Below are positions 26,718 through 34,544 of a stretch of DNA of 48,194 nucleotides, one piece after another. This DNA comes from an uncultured Bacteroidales bacterium. GTDB taxonomy: Bacteria > Bacteroidota > Bacteroidia > Bacteroidales > UBA932. Position 1 is the first letter of the stretch; each line of letters begins with the position of its first letter. Under the pieces are notes generated by a model. That model was not told the DNA's origin and did not search any database. It saw only the letters and a program-made list of their open reading frames with translations. Location: NCBI GenBank assembly GCA_947253655.1, contig CAMYAE010000015.1:1-48194 (forward strand), written 5' to 3'. The translations under genes and the position numbers were made by a program.

Positions 26718-26724
26718 AGGAGGT
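26718..26724 (+). promoter_or_regulatory. strong Shine-Dalgarno of ftsZ
   Basis: AGGAGGT ends 3 bases before the ftsZ ATG, a perfect complement to the usual 16S 3' end. Few other genes in this window have one, so ftsZ translation may be set apart from its neighbours. Confidence 0.7.
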
Positions 26725-26727
26725 ATT

Positions 26728-27999
26728 ATGACAGATTTTATAGATATGCCGGATTTCGTGGATGCAAGTTGGATCCCGGAAAATTCAATTATAAAGGTAA
26801 TCGGAGTAGGTGGCGGAGGCTGTAATGCAGTGACTTACATGTACAACCAGAAAATACAGGGCTGCAATTTCATCGTTTGCAACACTGACTCCCAGGCTCT
26901 GCAAAAGAGCAATGTACCTGTGAAGATTCAGTTGGGCGAGGGTCTCGGTGCCGGCACAAACCCGACAAAGGGACGTAACGCGGCCTTGGAGTCGCAGGAC
27001 CTGATTGCCGAAAAAGTCTTGGACAACGGCACGCAGATGCTTTTCATCACTGCGGGTATGGGAGGAGGCACCGGCACGGGAGCATCCCCTGTAATCGCAA
27101 AAATGGCGAAAGACAAAGGAATACTTACAGTGGCCGTTGTTACCCTTCCTTTCAAGAATGAGGGGGACGAGTCGCTTTCCAAGGCAGTGGACGGGATACA
27201 CGAACTTGAAAGAAACGTGGATAGCCTGCTGATTATAAATAATGAAAAGCTATATGAGTATTTCGGCGACCAGCTCGTACAGGACGCGTTTCCGAGGGCT
27301 GATGAAGTCCTGGCTACGGCCGTAAGAGGCATTACCGAAATAATCAGCCGCCCGGGATATATAAACGTCGATTTCGAGGATGTCAAGACAATGATGAAGA
27401 ATAGCGGAATGGCTCTTATGGGGTGTGGAAGCGGCTCCGGAGAAAATCGTCTTGAGGATGCCGTCAAAGGTGCTTTGGAGTCTCCTCTGCTTAATGATTT
27501 CGATTTGAAGACAGCGAAAAATCTGCTGATAAACATCACTGCCGGACATAATGACCAGGGGCTCAGGATGGATGAACTGAACAAAATCAACGATATGATC
27601 AACGGGCATATCGGGAATGTCAGCAAATTCAAGAGAGGACTTATATGGGACGACAATCCGGAGGTTGGCGACACAATACATATAACGGCTATAGCCACAG
27701 GTTTCAGGATGAATCTGATAAATGTGGTAGGCTCGGATATGGGCAAGTTGATACTGATAGACAAAGACTTCAAGTATAAGGACGATATCGAGAATATTTC
27801 TTCAGGAGAAATAACCTTGCCCGATGAGGTGATCAATATCAACAAGATAGGCTACAGCACGGTTGAGAATGTGAGGAAATTCCATTTCGAACCGGAGCAG
27901 AAGCCTGTTCTGGCACTTGACGGGAAAGAGAACCGCAGCGAGCTTGAGAATGTGGCAGCAATCCGCCGGGTTGCACGCCACGTCAAGACCGAAGAATAG
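26728..27999 (+). CDS. ftsZ: tubulin-like division GTPase FtsZ
   Basis: 423 residues. GVGGGGCNAV (about residue 28), the tubulin signature GMGGGTGTGASPVIA (about 111-125) and the T7-loop region INITAGHNDQGLRMDEL are present. FtsZ forms the Z-ring and is the last gene of the dcw operon. After the GTPase core (about residue 330) there is a linker of about 70 residues and a basic tail, IRRVARHVKTEE, which may be the partner-binding C-terminal peptide. Its 3' end overlaps truB on the other strand by 17 bases. Confidence 0.97.
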   Translation: MTDFIDMPDFVDASWIPENSIIKVIGVGGGGCNAVTYMYNQKIQGCNFIVCNTDSQALQKSNVPVKIQLGEGLGAGTNPTKGRNAALESQDLIAEKVLDNGTQMLFITAGMGGGTGTGASPVIAKMAKDKGILTVAVVTLPFKNEGDESLSKAVDGIHELERNVDSLLIINNEKLYEYFGDQLVQDAFPRADEVLATAVRGITEIISRPGYINVDFEDVKTMMKNSGMALMGCGSGSGENRLEDAVKGALESPLLNDFDLKTAKNLLINITAGHNDQGLRMDELNKINDMINGHIGNVSKFKRGLIWDDNPEVGDTIHITAIATGFRMNLINVVGSDMGKLILIDKDFKYKDDIENISSGEITLPDEVININKIGYSTVENVRKFHFEPEQKPVLALDGKENRSELENVAAIRRVARHVKTEE

Positions 28000-28867
28000 A
28001 CAAGGCTTGCTCGACAGACAGGGACGAGGCAATGTCGAAGCTGCCGCTTTTGGTGCGGCGTAAGGAGGACAGATGTGCGCCGGAGTTCAGAGCCTCTCCC
28101 AAATCTCTGGCAAAGGCTCTGATGTAGGTGCCTTTTGTACAGGCAATTCTAATTTCCGCATAAGGCAGATGCAAGGCTGAATTGTCCGCAACGTTTATTC
28201 TTGCGTTTCGGGCATTCTCTTCTGACGCGGATTGCTGTATTTTTTGTTTTGCCCGGCCGTCGGGGCTGAAATCAAGTACTTCTATTTCGGAGATATTTAT
28301 CATTTGACGCGAAAGGAGGTTGTCTGCCTGAAAATCCAAGTGTTCTCCTGAATTCTTCGATTTTCTGTAAATCTGCCGTGCAAGTTCGTATGCCCTTACA
28401 CCGTCAACGGATTTGGCCGAAAACAATGGGGCTATCTGTTCCTGTTCGCCTAAGAAGGTTTTGGCGGCCTCTTTCACGGCGTCTTCGGTTATATGACCGT
28501 AAGGGTAGGTCCTGTCAATATCTTTTTCAAGGTCGTATGAGGGAGTGGTGGCACCGAAAGATATTCCGGCTATATATTCCTTGTCATGCCTCTGGTAGGT
28601 TTCTGCGAGTTTTGTCGCCTTGCCTATGCAGACAATCAGGATTCCTGTAGCCAAGGGGTCCAAGGTGCCTGCGTGCCCTACTTTCAGGTTTTTTTTGCCG
28701 AAATGGCGGCAGGCTGTAAATTTGATTTTCCTGATGACGTCGGCAGATGTCCAGCGATAGGGTTTGTCTATCGGGATTACTATGCCGTCCGGATAGGTCT
28801 CGATGCTGGTGTCAAGGGCTCCGGGGTTACTGTTCAAAAAATCTTTGTCTGCTATCAGTATAGACAT
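27983..28867 (-). CDS. truB: tRNA pseudouridine-55 synthase TruB
   Basis: 294 residues. PIDKPYRWTSADV, the catalytic VGHAGTLDPLATG (nucleophilic Asp), AGISFGATT and KGTYIRAFARDLG identify TruB, which makes pseudouridine 55 in the T-loop of tRNAs. An extra stretch of about 35 residues (SPDGRAKQKIQQSASEEN region) interrupts the domain before KGTYIRA. Converges on ftsZ with a 17-base overlap. No promoter match was found upstream; repeats fill the gap to rpiB. Confidence 0.94.
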   Translation of the reverse strand: MSILIADKDFLNSNPGALDTSIETYPDGIVIPIDKPYRWTSADVIRKIKFTACRHFGKKNLKVGHAGTLDPLATGILIVCIGKATKLAETYQRHDKEYIAGISFGATTPSYDLEKDIDRTYPYGHITEDAVKEAAKTFLGEQEQIAPLFSAKSVDGVRAYELARQIYRKSKNSGEHLDFQADNLLSRQMINISEIEVLDFSPDGRAKQKIQQSASEENARNARINVADNSALHLPYAEIRIACTKGTYIRAFARDLGEALNSGAHLSSLRRTKSGSFDIASSLSVEQALSILRS

Positions 28868-28903
28868 AAACTTGTGCTTTCGTTGTCATTATGAGGCCTT
28901 TGG

Positions 28904-28930
28904 CAGATCTCTCACTTCGTTCGAGATGAC
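28904..28930 (-). repeat. 27-bp dispersed element, copy 1
   Basis: The reverse complement of these 27 bases (key core CTCGAACGAAGTGAG) is identical to 47334-47360. A copy with one mismatch is at 29071-29097. Elements of this kind are often scattered between genes in Bacteroidota genomes. Confidence 0.85.
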
Positions 28931-28959
28931 AAAGCAGGCGTTCGAGATGACAAAGCAGG
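28918..28959. repeat. 21-bp tandem repeat, two copies
   Basis: CGTTCGAGATGACAAAGCAG plus G occurs twice back to back (28918-28938, 28939-28959). The first copy overlaps the end of the dispersed 27-bp element, so the tandem seems to be an expansion of it. Confidence 0.85.
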
Positions 28960-29070
28960 TCACTCATTGTCATTATGAGGCCTTTGGCCGTAATAATCTG
29001 CGGTAACGTGTCCTTCATTGTCATCCAGAGCCTGCGGAGCAGGCGTAGGGATCTGTGGCGTTCGTTTGGG

Positions 29071-29097
29071 CAGATCTCTCACTCCGTTCGAGATGAC
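29071..29097 (-). repeat. 27-bp dispersed element, copy 2
   Basis: This differs from copy 1 at 28904-28930 by a single T to C change and is followed directly by a tandem expansion of its end. Confidence 0.8.
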
Positions 29098-29195
29098 AGA
29101 CACTGCATTCGAGATGACAGACACGGCATTGCGGAAGGACAGACACTGCATTGCGGGAGGACAGACACTGCATTGCGGGAGGACAGGCAGACACT
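29091..29195. repeat. degenerate 21-22-bp tandem repeat, about five units
   Basis: Units built on GACAGACACTGCATTGCGG repeat from 29091 to just before the rpiB stop, with the first units closer to the dispersed element (GAGATGACAGACACTGCATTC) and the last unit shortened. Copy number may vary between strains. Confidence 0.75.
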
Positions 29196-29199
29196 CGTA

Positions 29200-29628
29200 T
29201 CAGCACGGGATCTTGTCGATGCGGCGCTCATGCCTGCCGCCTTCAAAGGCGGTGTCAAGCCAAGTGTTCACAATTCGTTTCGCCATTTCGTAAGAAATGA
29301 AACGGGCCGGCATCACCAGAACATTAGCATTGTTATGCGCTTTCACAAGACGGCCTATTTCGGCGTTCCAAGCCAATCCGGCACGAATACCGCGATGATG
29401 ATTCAAGGTCATGGCCATACCGTTGCCGGTGCCGCAAAGAGCAATTCCGCAATCCACCTTTCCGGCTTCAACCGCCTCTGCCAAAGGATGGGCAACATCA
29501 GGGTAGTCCATACTCACTTCGGAATCAGTCCCGAAATCCACGACTTTAAATCCTTTTTTACTTAAAAACGGTATTAGCCTGCTCTTGTACTGATACCCGG
29601 CATGATCGCTGCAAATTCCAATAATCAT
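29200..29628 (-). CDS. rpiB: ribose-5-phosphate isomerase B
   Basis: 142 residues, full length. CSDHAGYQYK at the N-terminus, the active-site loop CGIALCGTGNGM (Cys65, as in the Cys-type enzymes) and HHRGIRAGL match the RpiB/LacAB family. It interconverts ribose 5-phosphate and ribulose 5-phosphate in the pentose phosphate pathway. It starts 43 bases after gltX ends and has no promoter match of its own, so it is likely cotranscribed with gltX. Confidence 0.94.
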   Translation of the reverse strand: MIIGICSDHAGYQYKSRLIPFLSKKGFKVVDFGTDSEVSMDYPDVAHPLAEAVEAGKVDCGIALCGTGNGMAMTLNHHRGIRAGLAWNAEIGRLVKAHNNANVLVMPARFISYEMAKRIVNTWLDTAFEGGRHERRIDKIPC

Positions 29629-29671
29629 AGCTGTTTGTTTTTAGCCCGTAGGCATTGTTATTAAAAGAGGT

Positions 29672-31420
29672 CTATACCAACCTTTGACGAATATACAAAA
29701 GGCGTTTGGAAAACTCCTTGCTGCCGATAAGGGACACTATATCAGCAATACCCAAACCGCTCGAAGCACCGGAGAGGGCAAGCCGCAAACAATTCATCAC
29801 CTTGCCCATAGGCCACTCATTCTCCTTTATATACCCCTCCAAAGCCGCCTCAACAGCTTCCTTTGAAAAATCTCCCTTATATTCCTTGTCCAGATATTCA
29901 CCGGCTTTCATAGCCGACTCATAGTTTTCCGGCTTCCAGAATTTATCCACGTCCTTAGCCAAGAATGGAGCCGTCGCAGCATCATCGAAAACCTTAGCCC
30001 TCGGATCAGGCTGACGCCTCTGGTCTGCCGGCTTATGATCCACAGCCGCACCGGCTTTAACTCCGTAGGCTTCAAACTCCTCCGGAGCGATGAACAGGTA
30101 TGAGGCAATCGTCCAGAAATCCGACACGAAAGTCGCCCTCTCCTTAATCAAGGACACAACCCTCCTCACATAGTCGAAAGTGAATATATGATTCTTGAAA
30201 TCAGCCCCGGTCGCATTGAAATCCGCACCGGCAGCAATTGCACAGACAGGGCAATCCACAACCTTTAAATCATGGGACTCCAGCACAGGCACAAACAGCC
30301 TTGTCAATTCTTCATCTGACTTCATGCGAAGATATTCCTTATTGTACCAATGTGCTTTCTCCGGATTGAAGCGGGCACCGGACTTGACAATACGGTCCAA
30401 TGAAAAAGCTTCAACCAATTCTTCCATAGAGAAAATCTCTCTGTCGTCACCCGGATTCCAGCCAAGAAAAGCCAGCAGGTTCACAAAGGCTTCCGGGAAG
30501 TAGCCGTCCTCACGATAGCCCCTCGAGACCTCGCCCTCACTGTTTACCCACTTGAGCGGGAAAACCGGAAAACCGAGCTTGTCCCCGTCACGCTTGCTGA
30601 GCTTCCCTTTGCCGTCAGGTTTAAGCAGCAAAGACAGATGAGCAAAACGCGGCATAGTATCCTGCCAGCCAAAAGCCTGATACAGAAGATAATGTAACGG
30701 CAGCGACGGCAGCCACTCCTCCCCTCTTATGACTTCCGTAATCTCCATGAGATGATCATCTACGATATTGGCAAGATGATATGTCGGTAGTTCGTCCGCT
30801 CTTTTCCACAGCACCTTATCGTCAAGAGTATCAGTGTTCACCTCGATATGCCCCCTTATCAGGTCATCCATTTTGACGACCGTATTTTCAGGCATCTTGA
30901 AGCGGATTGTCCAATCGGAAGTGTCTTCAAGCAGTCTGGCGACTTCATCAGCAGACATATTCAAGGAGTTGCGGAGATTTTTCCGCGTAAGCCGGTTATA
31001 TATGAAAGTCTCCCCTGCCGCCTCCGCCTTAGTTCGCTGAGCATCAAGCTCTTCGGAAGAATCAAAAGCATAATAGGCATATCCGGCATCCACCAACTCT
31101 TCGGCATATTTTCGATAGATAGCCTTTCTCTGAGACTGACGGTACGGGGCGTGAGGATGTTTGTCAGAAGGCTCCTCAACCACATTTCCTGCGGCATCGA
31201 CGCCTTCATCGGCAACAATCCCACACCAATTCAAGGCTTCGATTATATATTTTTCAGCACCCGGCACAAACCTGTGTGAATCAGTGTCTTCTATTCTGAT
31301 AATGAAATCCCCGCCATGCTGCTTGGCATAGAGATAATTATACAGAGCTGTCCTTACACCGCCCATGTGCAGCGGCCCGGTAGGGGAAGGGGCAAATCTT
31401 ACTCGTGTTTTTCTTTCCAT
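29672..31420 (-). CDS. gltX: glutamyl-tRNA synthetase
   Basis: 582 residues from ATG 31420. I chose this start because MERKTRVRFAPSPTG is the normal N-terminus; the open frame continues to 31759 but that part crosses the divergent promoter and the next gene. The class I signatures are PLHMGG (HIGH type) and KLSKR (KMSKS type). It charges tRNA-Glu. It is about 80 residues longer than typical bacterial GluRS, with extra segments in the C-terminal anticodon-binding half (about residues 390-420, an ADFNATGADF stretch, and about 455-480, a HKPADQRRQPDPR stretch). Confidence 0.94.
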   Translation of the reverse strand: MERKTRVRFAPSPTGPLHMGGVRTALYNYLYAKQHGGDFIIRIEDTDSHRFVPGAEKYIIEALNWCGIVADEGVDAAGNVVEEPSDKHPHAPYRQSQRKAIYRKYAEELVDAGYAYYAFDSSEELDAQRTKAEAAGETFIYNRLTRKNLRNSLNMSADEVARLLEDTSDWTIRFKMPENTVVKMDDLIRGHIEVNTDTLDDKVLWKRADELPTYHLANIVDDHLMEITEVIRGEEWLPSLPLHYLLYQAFGWQDTMPRFAHLSLLLKPDGKGKLSKRDGDKLGFPVFPLKWVNSEGEVSRGYREDGYFPEAFVNLLAFLGWNPGDDREIFSMEELVEAFSLDRIVKSGARFNPEKAHWYNKEYLRMKSDEELTRLFVPVLESHDLKVVDCPVCAIAAGADFNATGADFKNHIFTFDYVRRVVSLIKERATFVSDFWTIASYLFIAPEEFEAYGVKAGAAVDHKPADQRRQPDPRAKVFDDAATAPFLAKDVDKFWKPENYESAMKAGEYLDKEYKGDFSKEAVEAALEGYIKENEWPMGKVMNCLRLALSGASSGLGIADIVSLIGSKEFSKRLLYIRQRLV

Positions 31421-31449
31421 TGGAAATGGTCTAAATTCAATATTGTCAG

Positions 31450-31457
31450 CAAATTTA
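31450..31457 (-). promoter_or_regulatory. -7 element of gltX
   Basis: The minus strand reads TAAATTTG, matching TAnnTTTG, 29 bases before the gltX start. The -33 position has TTTA rather than TTTG. Confidence 0.5.
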
Positions 31458-31509
31458 ATAAATTTGCATATAATAATAAAGCTTAACCAAGCCAATAAAA
31501 GATTTCGAC

Positions 31510-31517
31510 TATATTTG
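31510..31517 (+). promoter_or_regulatory. -7 element directly before the kinase-like gene
   Basis: TATATTTG, a perfect TAnnTTTG match, ends only 5 bases before the ATG at 31523. Transcription would begin at or next to the start codon, implying a leaderless or near-leaderless mRNA. No -33 TTTG was found at the usual distance. Confidence 0.55.
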
Positions 31518-31522
31518 CATTT

Positions 31523-32581
31523 ATGGAAAGCAGGAATTACAAAGTTGGAGGCCATATATTCAGAGTGGAAGTTGAAAACCCATGGAAATTCATGGACTAT
31601 ACCGGCCCCGTTCTGGAAAGAATACGTTCGGCAGCAGAGGGCGAAAGCCCGGACATCAAGCCGACCAGGGCAGGAGACAACGTGCCGGCGAGGACTTTTG
31701 TGCAAAGCAGGGAAGAATTGCCTGCTGACATGAACGGCAGGACTTTGGATTTCTCTCAATACGAGCCTTTCCGCACTTTGGAGGAGGCTGACCTTTTCAA
31801 ATTGAAAGTCTGCGCGTCAGAGCCGGAATGGCTGACGAAAGAAATGGCAGACGGCCGCATCAGGCAAATATTGAAAGTGGACGAATATCCCCCTTGCTAT
31901 TATATCTACGACAGGAACGGTGAGACAATTTATGAATTCGATGCAGACAAGGGGCATATAGCCGGCACATTAAGAATTTCAAAGGACTATAAATCAGGGG
32001 AATATTATCCAAAATCCGGCTTCGGGGCATATACCAATCTCTTCCAGATATCCACGGCCTTGATGATGATGTTCACCTATAATTCAGCATTAAGGGAAAC
32101 CATGCTGATGCACTCTTCTGTGATAAGGCACAACGGCAAGGCAAATATGTTCCTCGGCACGAGCGGCACAGGCAAAAGCACTCATAGCCGCCTGTGGCTC
32201 AATCATATAGAAGGCACAGACCTGATAAATGACGACAATCCCGTAATCCGGCTGGAGGATGTCGGTAACGGCAATAGAAAGCTTTTCGTCTACGGCAGCC
32301 CGTGGAGCGGTAAAACCCCTTGCTACAGAAATATAAAAGTGGAGGTCAGAGCTATTGTCAGGCTCAGTCAGGCACCGAAAAATGATATAAACCCGCTACA
32401 AGGGCTTAATGCTTACGCAAGTATATTGGCATCGGCCTCATGCATAAGGTGGGACAGACATATTATGGACAAGATTACGGCTACGGCCTCCTCTATTGCC
32501 ATGAAAGTGCCTTGTTATGATTTGAAATGCCTGCCCGACGCTGACGCGGCCATTACCTGTTGCAATTATATTGAGAAATAG
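31523..32581 (+). CDS. HprK/PEPCK-fold P-loop protein of unknown role
   Basis: 352 residues, no signal peptide. The C-terminal half carries the Walker A loop LGTSGTGKSTHSRLW (about residue 213), a nearby LINDDNPVIR acidic segment and the motif GSPWSGKTPCYRN, which together mark proteins with the HPr-kinase/PEP-carboxykinase fold found widely in Bacteroidota. The N-terminal half begins NYKVGGHIFRVEV and has no recognisable catalytic motif. HPr kinase itself is unlikely because the family's HPr-binding features are not apparent; the substrate is unknown. The lipoprotein nuclease gene begins 15 bases downstream, so the two are probably cotranscribed. Confidence 0.75.
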   Translation: MESRNYKVGGHIFRVEVENPWKFMDYTGPVLERIRSAAEGESPDIKPTRAGDNVPARTFVQSREELPADMNGRTLDFSQYEPFRTLEEADLFKLKVCASEPEWLTKEMADGRIRQILKVDEYPPCYYIYDRNGETIYEFDADKGHIAGTLRISKDYKSGEYYPKSGFGAYTNLFQISTALMMMFTYNSALRETMLMHSSVIRHNGKANMFLGTSGTGKSTHSRLWLNHIEGTDLINDDNPVIRLEDVGNGNRKLFVYGSPWSGKTPCYRNIKVEVRAIVRLSQAPKNDINPLQGLNAYASILASASCIRWDRHIMDKITATASSIAMKVPCYDLKCLPDADAAITCCNYIEK

Positions 32582-32596
32582 GATAAATTCCATATT

Positions 32597-33925
32597 ATGA
32601 GAAGATTATATCATATAATAATAACTATTTCCCTTCTGGCAATGACAGCATGCAGCTGCAACAAGTCGGGCGGCGGCGAAGGCTGGGAAAATTACGGAAA
32701 AATAGCCGTTACAGGAAAGGCTACGGAGATCACGGGCTTCACCGCGAAGCTCTCAGGCTCGTTCAATGACGCTCCGGCGGCACCGAGAGAAGTAGGTTTC
32801 GAGTGGGGATATTCCGAAAATGCTCTTTCAGAAGTCTTACAGTCGGAAGATATTTTTTCAGGGACATCAGGACAATTCAGTGCTGCAATCGTAAATTTAG
32901 CCGGAGAGAAAACCTATTATTATAGGGCATATATTTTAGTAATGGTAGATGGACAGGGCGAGTATCATTACGGCAAAACGTTGTCATTCAAGACGTTGAA
33001 AGAAGACAGCCCCGGAGGGGATAACCCCGGCGGAGACCTCCCGTCTGTAAAAGGAGACCAGAGGGGCTGGTACGAGCTGCCGAGAATGGACATCAGCAAG
33101 CAGGGGGAATACATGGTCAGTTCGACCAATTCCGATGAATATTTTGCCTATCATCTCTGTGCCGGCGGCGAGAAAGGGCCGAACGGAAATACGGCAAGGA
33201 ACTATACGGTGTGCTATAGCGGAGACTATCATTGTCCTGTATGGGTAGCAGCTCCGAGACATAGCATGTACAAAGGAAGCACTAAAAGGACAGATGCCTA
33301 CGGCAAGGATCCGGCAATACCGGCCGGCATACAGTACAATTCAAAAGCTACAGGAGGTGGCTGCAACAAAGGTCACATGCTCGGATCTGCGGAAAGGACA
33401 AGTTCAAGACCTACCAATATGCAGGTGTTCCATTACACCAACATCGCTCCGCAGCTTTCGTCGGGTTTCAATACTGGAGGAGGAGGCTGGAACCTGCTGG
33501 AAGACTATGTGGACGGCTTGGTATGTGCCGACACCCTTTACGAGGTGGTGGGTTGCTATTTCAAGCAATTCAAAGACGGGTACGGATACACGGTGTCCCC
33601 GAAAAAAATCGCATTCGGAGACAGAAGCGATGTGTCGATGCCTACTATGTTCTACTACGCGCTTATAAGGACGAAGAAAGGGAATACAGGCAAGGCTTTG
33701 TCACAGTGCACTGCTGACGAACTGATGTGCGTGGCGTTTGTACGTTCACACACCAACAGTCTTAAAGGCCAAAGACCGTCAGGCAGAGAGATGATGAGCA
33801 TTTCCGCTTTGGAAAAGATTACCGGAATCACCTACTTTGCCAACGTGCCTCAGGCCCCTAAAGACAAGTTCAACCCAACCGAATGGGGGCTTTCTATATC
33901 CTCTGGCCGTAACTGCGGTCTGTAG
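32597..33925 (+). CDS. lipoprotein DNA/RNA non-specific endonuclease
   Basis: 442 residues. The signal peptide ends MTACSC (likely lipid-modified Cys19). Residues about 35-130 resemble a fibronectin type III-like domain (VGFEWGYSEN; YYYRAYILV). Residues about 155-440 are a NUC1-type nuclease: the active-site box reads N257-K-G-H260 followed by MLGSAER where most members have DRGH, then FHYTNIAPQ and FNTGGGGWNLLED, supplying the metal-binding Asn and the conserved Trp/Leu-Glu. The catalytic His is kept. It probably degrades extracellular or periplasmic nucleic acid for nutrient use, which is inference. The 3' end overlaps efp on the other strand by 32 bases. Confidence 0.85.
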   Translation: MRRLYHIIITISLLAMTACSCNKSGGGEGWENYGKIAVTGKATEITGFTAKLSGSFNDAPAAPREVGFEWGYSENALSEVLQSEDIFSGTSGQFSAAIVNLAGEKTYYYRAYILVMVDGQGEYHYGKTLSFKTLKEDSPGGDNPGGDLPSVKGDQRGWYELPRMDISKQGEYMVSSTNSDEYFAYHLCAGGEKGPNGNTARNYTVCYSGDYHCPVWVAAPRHSMYKGSTKRTDAYGKDPAIPAGIQYNSKATGGGCNKGHMLGSAERTSSRPTNMQVFHYTNIAPQLSSGFNTGGGGWNLLEDYVDGLVCADTLYEVVGCYFKQFKDGYGYTVSPKKIAFGDRSDVSMPTMFYYALIRTKKGNTGKALSQCTADELMCVAFVRSHTNSLKGQRPSGREMMSISALEKITGITYFANVPQAPKDKFNPTEWGLSISSGRNCGL

Positions 33926-34460
33926 TGTTCACAGTGATTGTGTCTCCCTGATTGATGAACAGAGGGACCATAATCTTTGCTCCCGTCTCAAGGGTGCACT
34001 CTTTCAATGCACTCGTAGAAGCGGTGTTGCCTTTCACGGCAGGCTCGGCGTAAGTAACTTCAAGAGTTACATAAGTAGGGAGTTCGCATGTCAGGCACCT
34101 TTCCTCAGGCTCTGTCACGAACATCATTTCCACATGCTGTCCCTCCTTCATAAGGTCTGAATTTTCAACTACATCGTGAGGGAGGTGAATCTGCTCGAAA
34201 GTCTCTTCGTGCATAAAGTTAAATCCGTCCTCGTCCGAATAAAGGAACTGGTATGGACGCCTTTCCACATTTATAGTGTCAACCCTGGCTCCTGCCGTAA
34301 ATGTGTTTTCAAGGATACGTCCATTCTCCAGATTACGGAGTTTCGTCTTAACGAAAGCCGGACCTTTGCCCGGTTTAACGTGCTGAAACCACACAATCAT
34401 ACAAGGCTTGCCGTTATAACTCAAATAAAGGCCGTTTTTAAAATCAGCTGTTGTTGCCAT
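33894..34460 (-). CDS. efp: translation elongation factor P
   Basis: 188 residues, three-domain EF-P. The N-terminal KOW-like domain holds the loop KPGKGPAF with the Lys that is modified or contacts P-site tRNA; the C-terminal OB domain ends GDTITVNTTDRSYGQRI. EF-P rescues ribosomes stalled at polyproline. It has its own promoter at 34513-34544 inside the end of ispH. Confidence 0.96.
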   Translation of the reverse strand: MATTADFKNGLYLSYNGKPCMIVWFQHVKPGKGPAFVKTKLRNLENGRILENTFTAGARVDTINVERRPYQFLYSDEDGFNFMHEETFEQIHLPHDVVENSDLMKEGQHVEMMFVTEPEERCLTCELPTYVTLEVTYAEPAVKGNTASTSALKECTLETGAKIMVPLFINQGDTITVNTTDRSYGQRI

Positions 34461-34512
34461 ATTATCGTAATGTTTTGTATACTAATATATTCCTAAAAAA
34501 TATTCAAGTTTG

Positions 34513-34544
34513 CAAAGTTACTGATTTATCGGAAAAGAAGCAAA
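34513..34544 (-). promoter_or_regulatory. promoter of efp
   Basis: The minus strand has TTTG (34541-34544), 20 bases, then TAACTTTG (34513-34520), a full Bacteroidota-type promoter. The upstream part lies inside the last codons of ispH. The efp start is 52 bases downstream of the -7 element. Confidence 0.78.

Larger units (their letters stand above)
28884..28988. repeat. 21-bp direct repeat, two copies
   Basis: The same 21 bases, starting TGTCATTATGAGG and ending CCTTTGGC, occur at 28884-28904 and 28968-28988. They flank the tandem pair at 28918-28959. Confidence 0.85.
28868..29199. other. intergenic region filled with short repeats
   Basis: This 332-base gap between rpiB and truB consists almost wholly of short direct, dispersed and tandem repeats, listed separately. 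Open frames across it on both strands are repetitive (for example CHLERSERS) and show no sign of being genes. No promoter or RNA gene was recognised. Confidence 0.75.

Noticed and set aside
28884..29195. Possible CRISPR array
   Set aside because: The repeats are directly adjoining or irregularly spaced, without unique spacers of constant length, and no cas genes are nearby.
28960..29565. Several 60-200-codon frames across the rpiB-truB gap
   Set aside because: They arise from short tandem and dispersed repeats (CHLERSERS-type strings) or are antisense to rpiB.
31421..31759. 113-residue N-terminal extension of gltX
   Set aside because: It overlaps the divergent promoter region and the start of the kinase-like gene; the conserved GluRS N-terminus begins at 31420.
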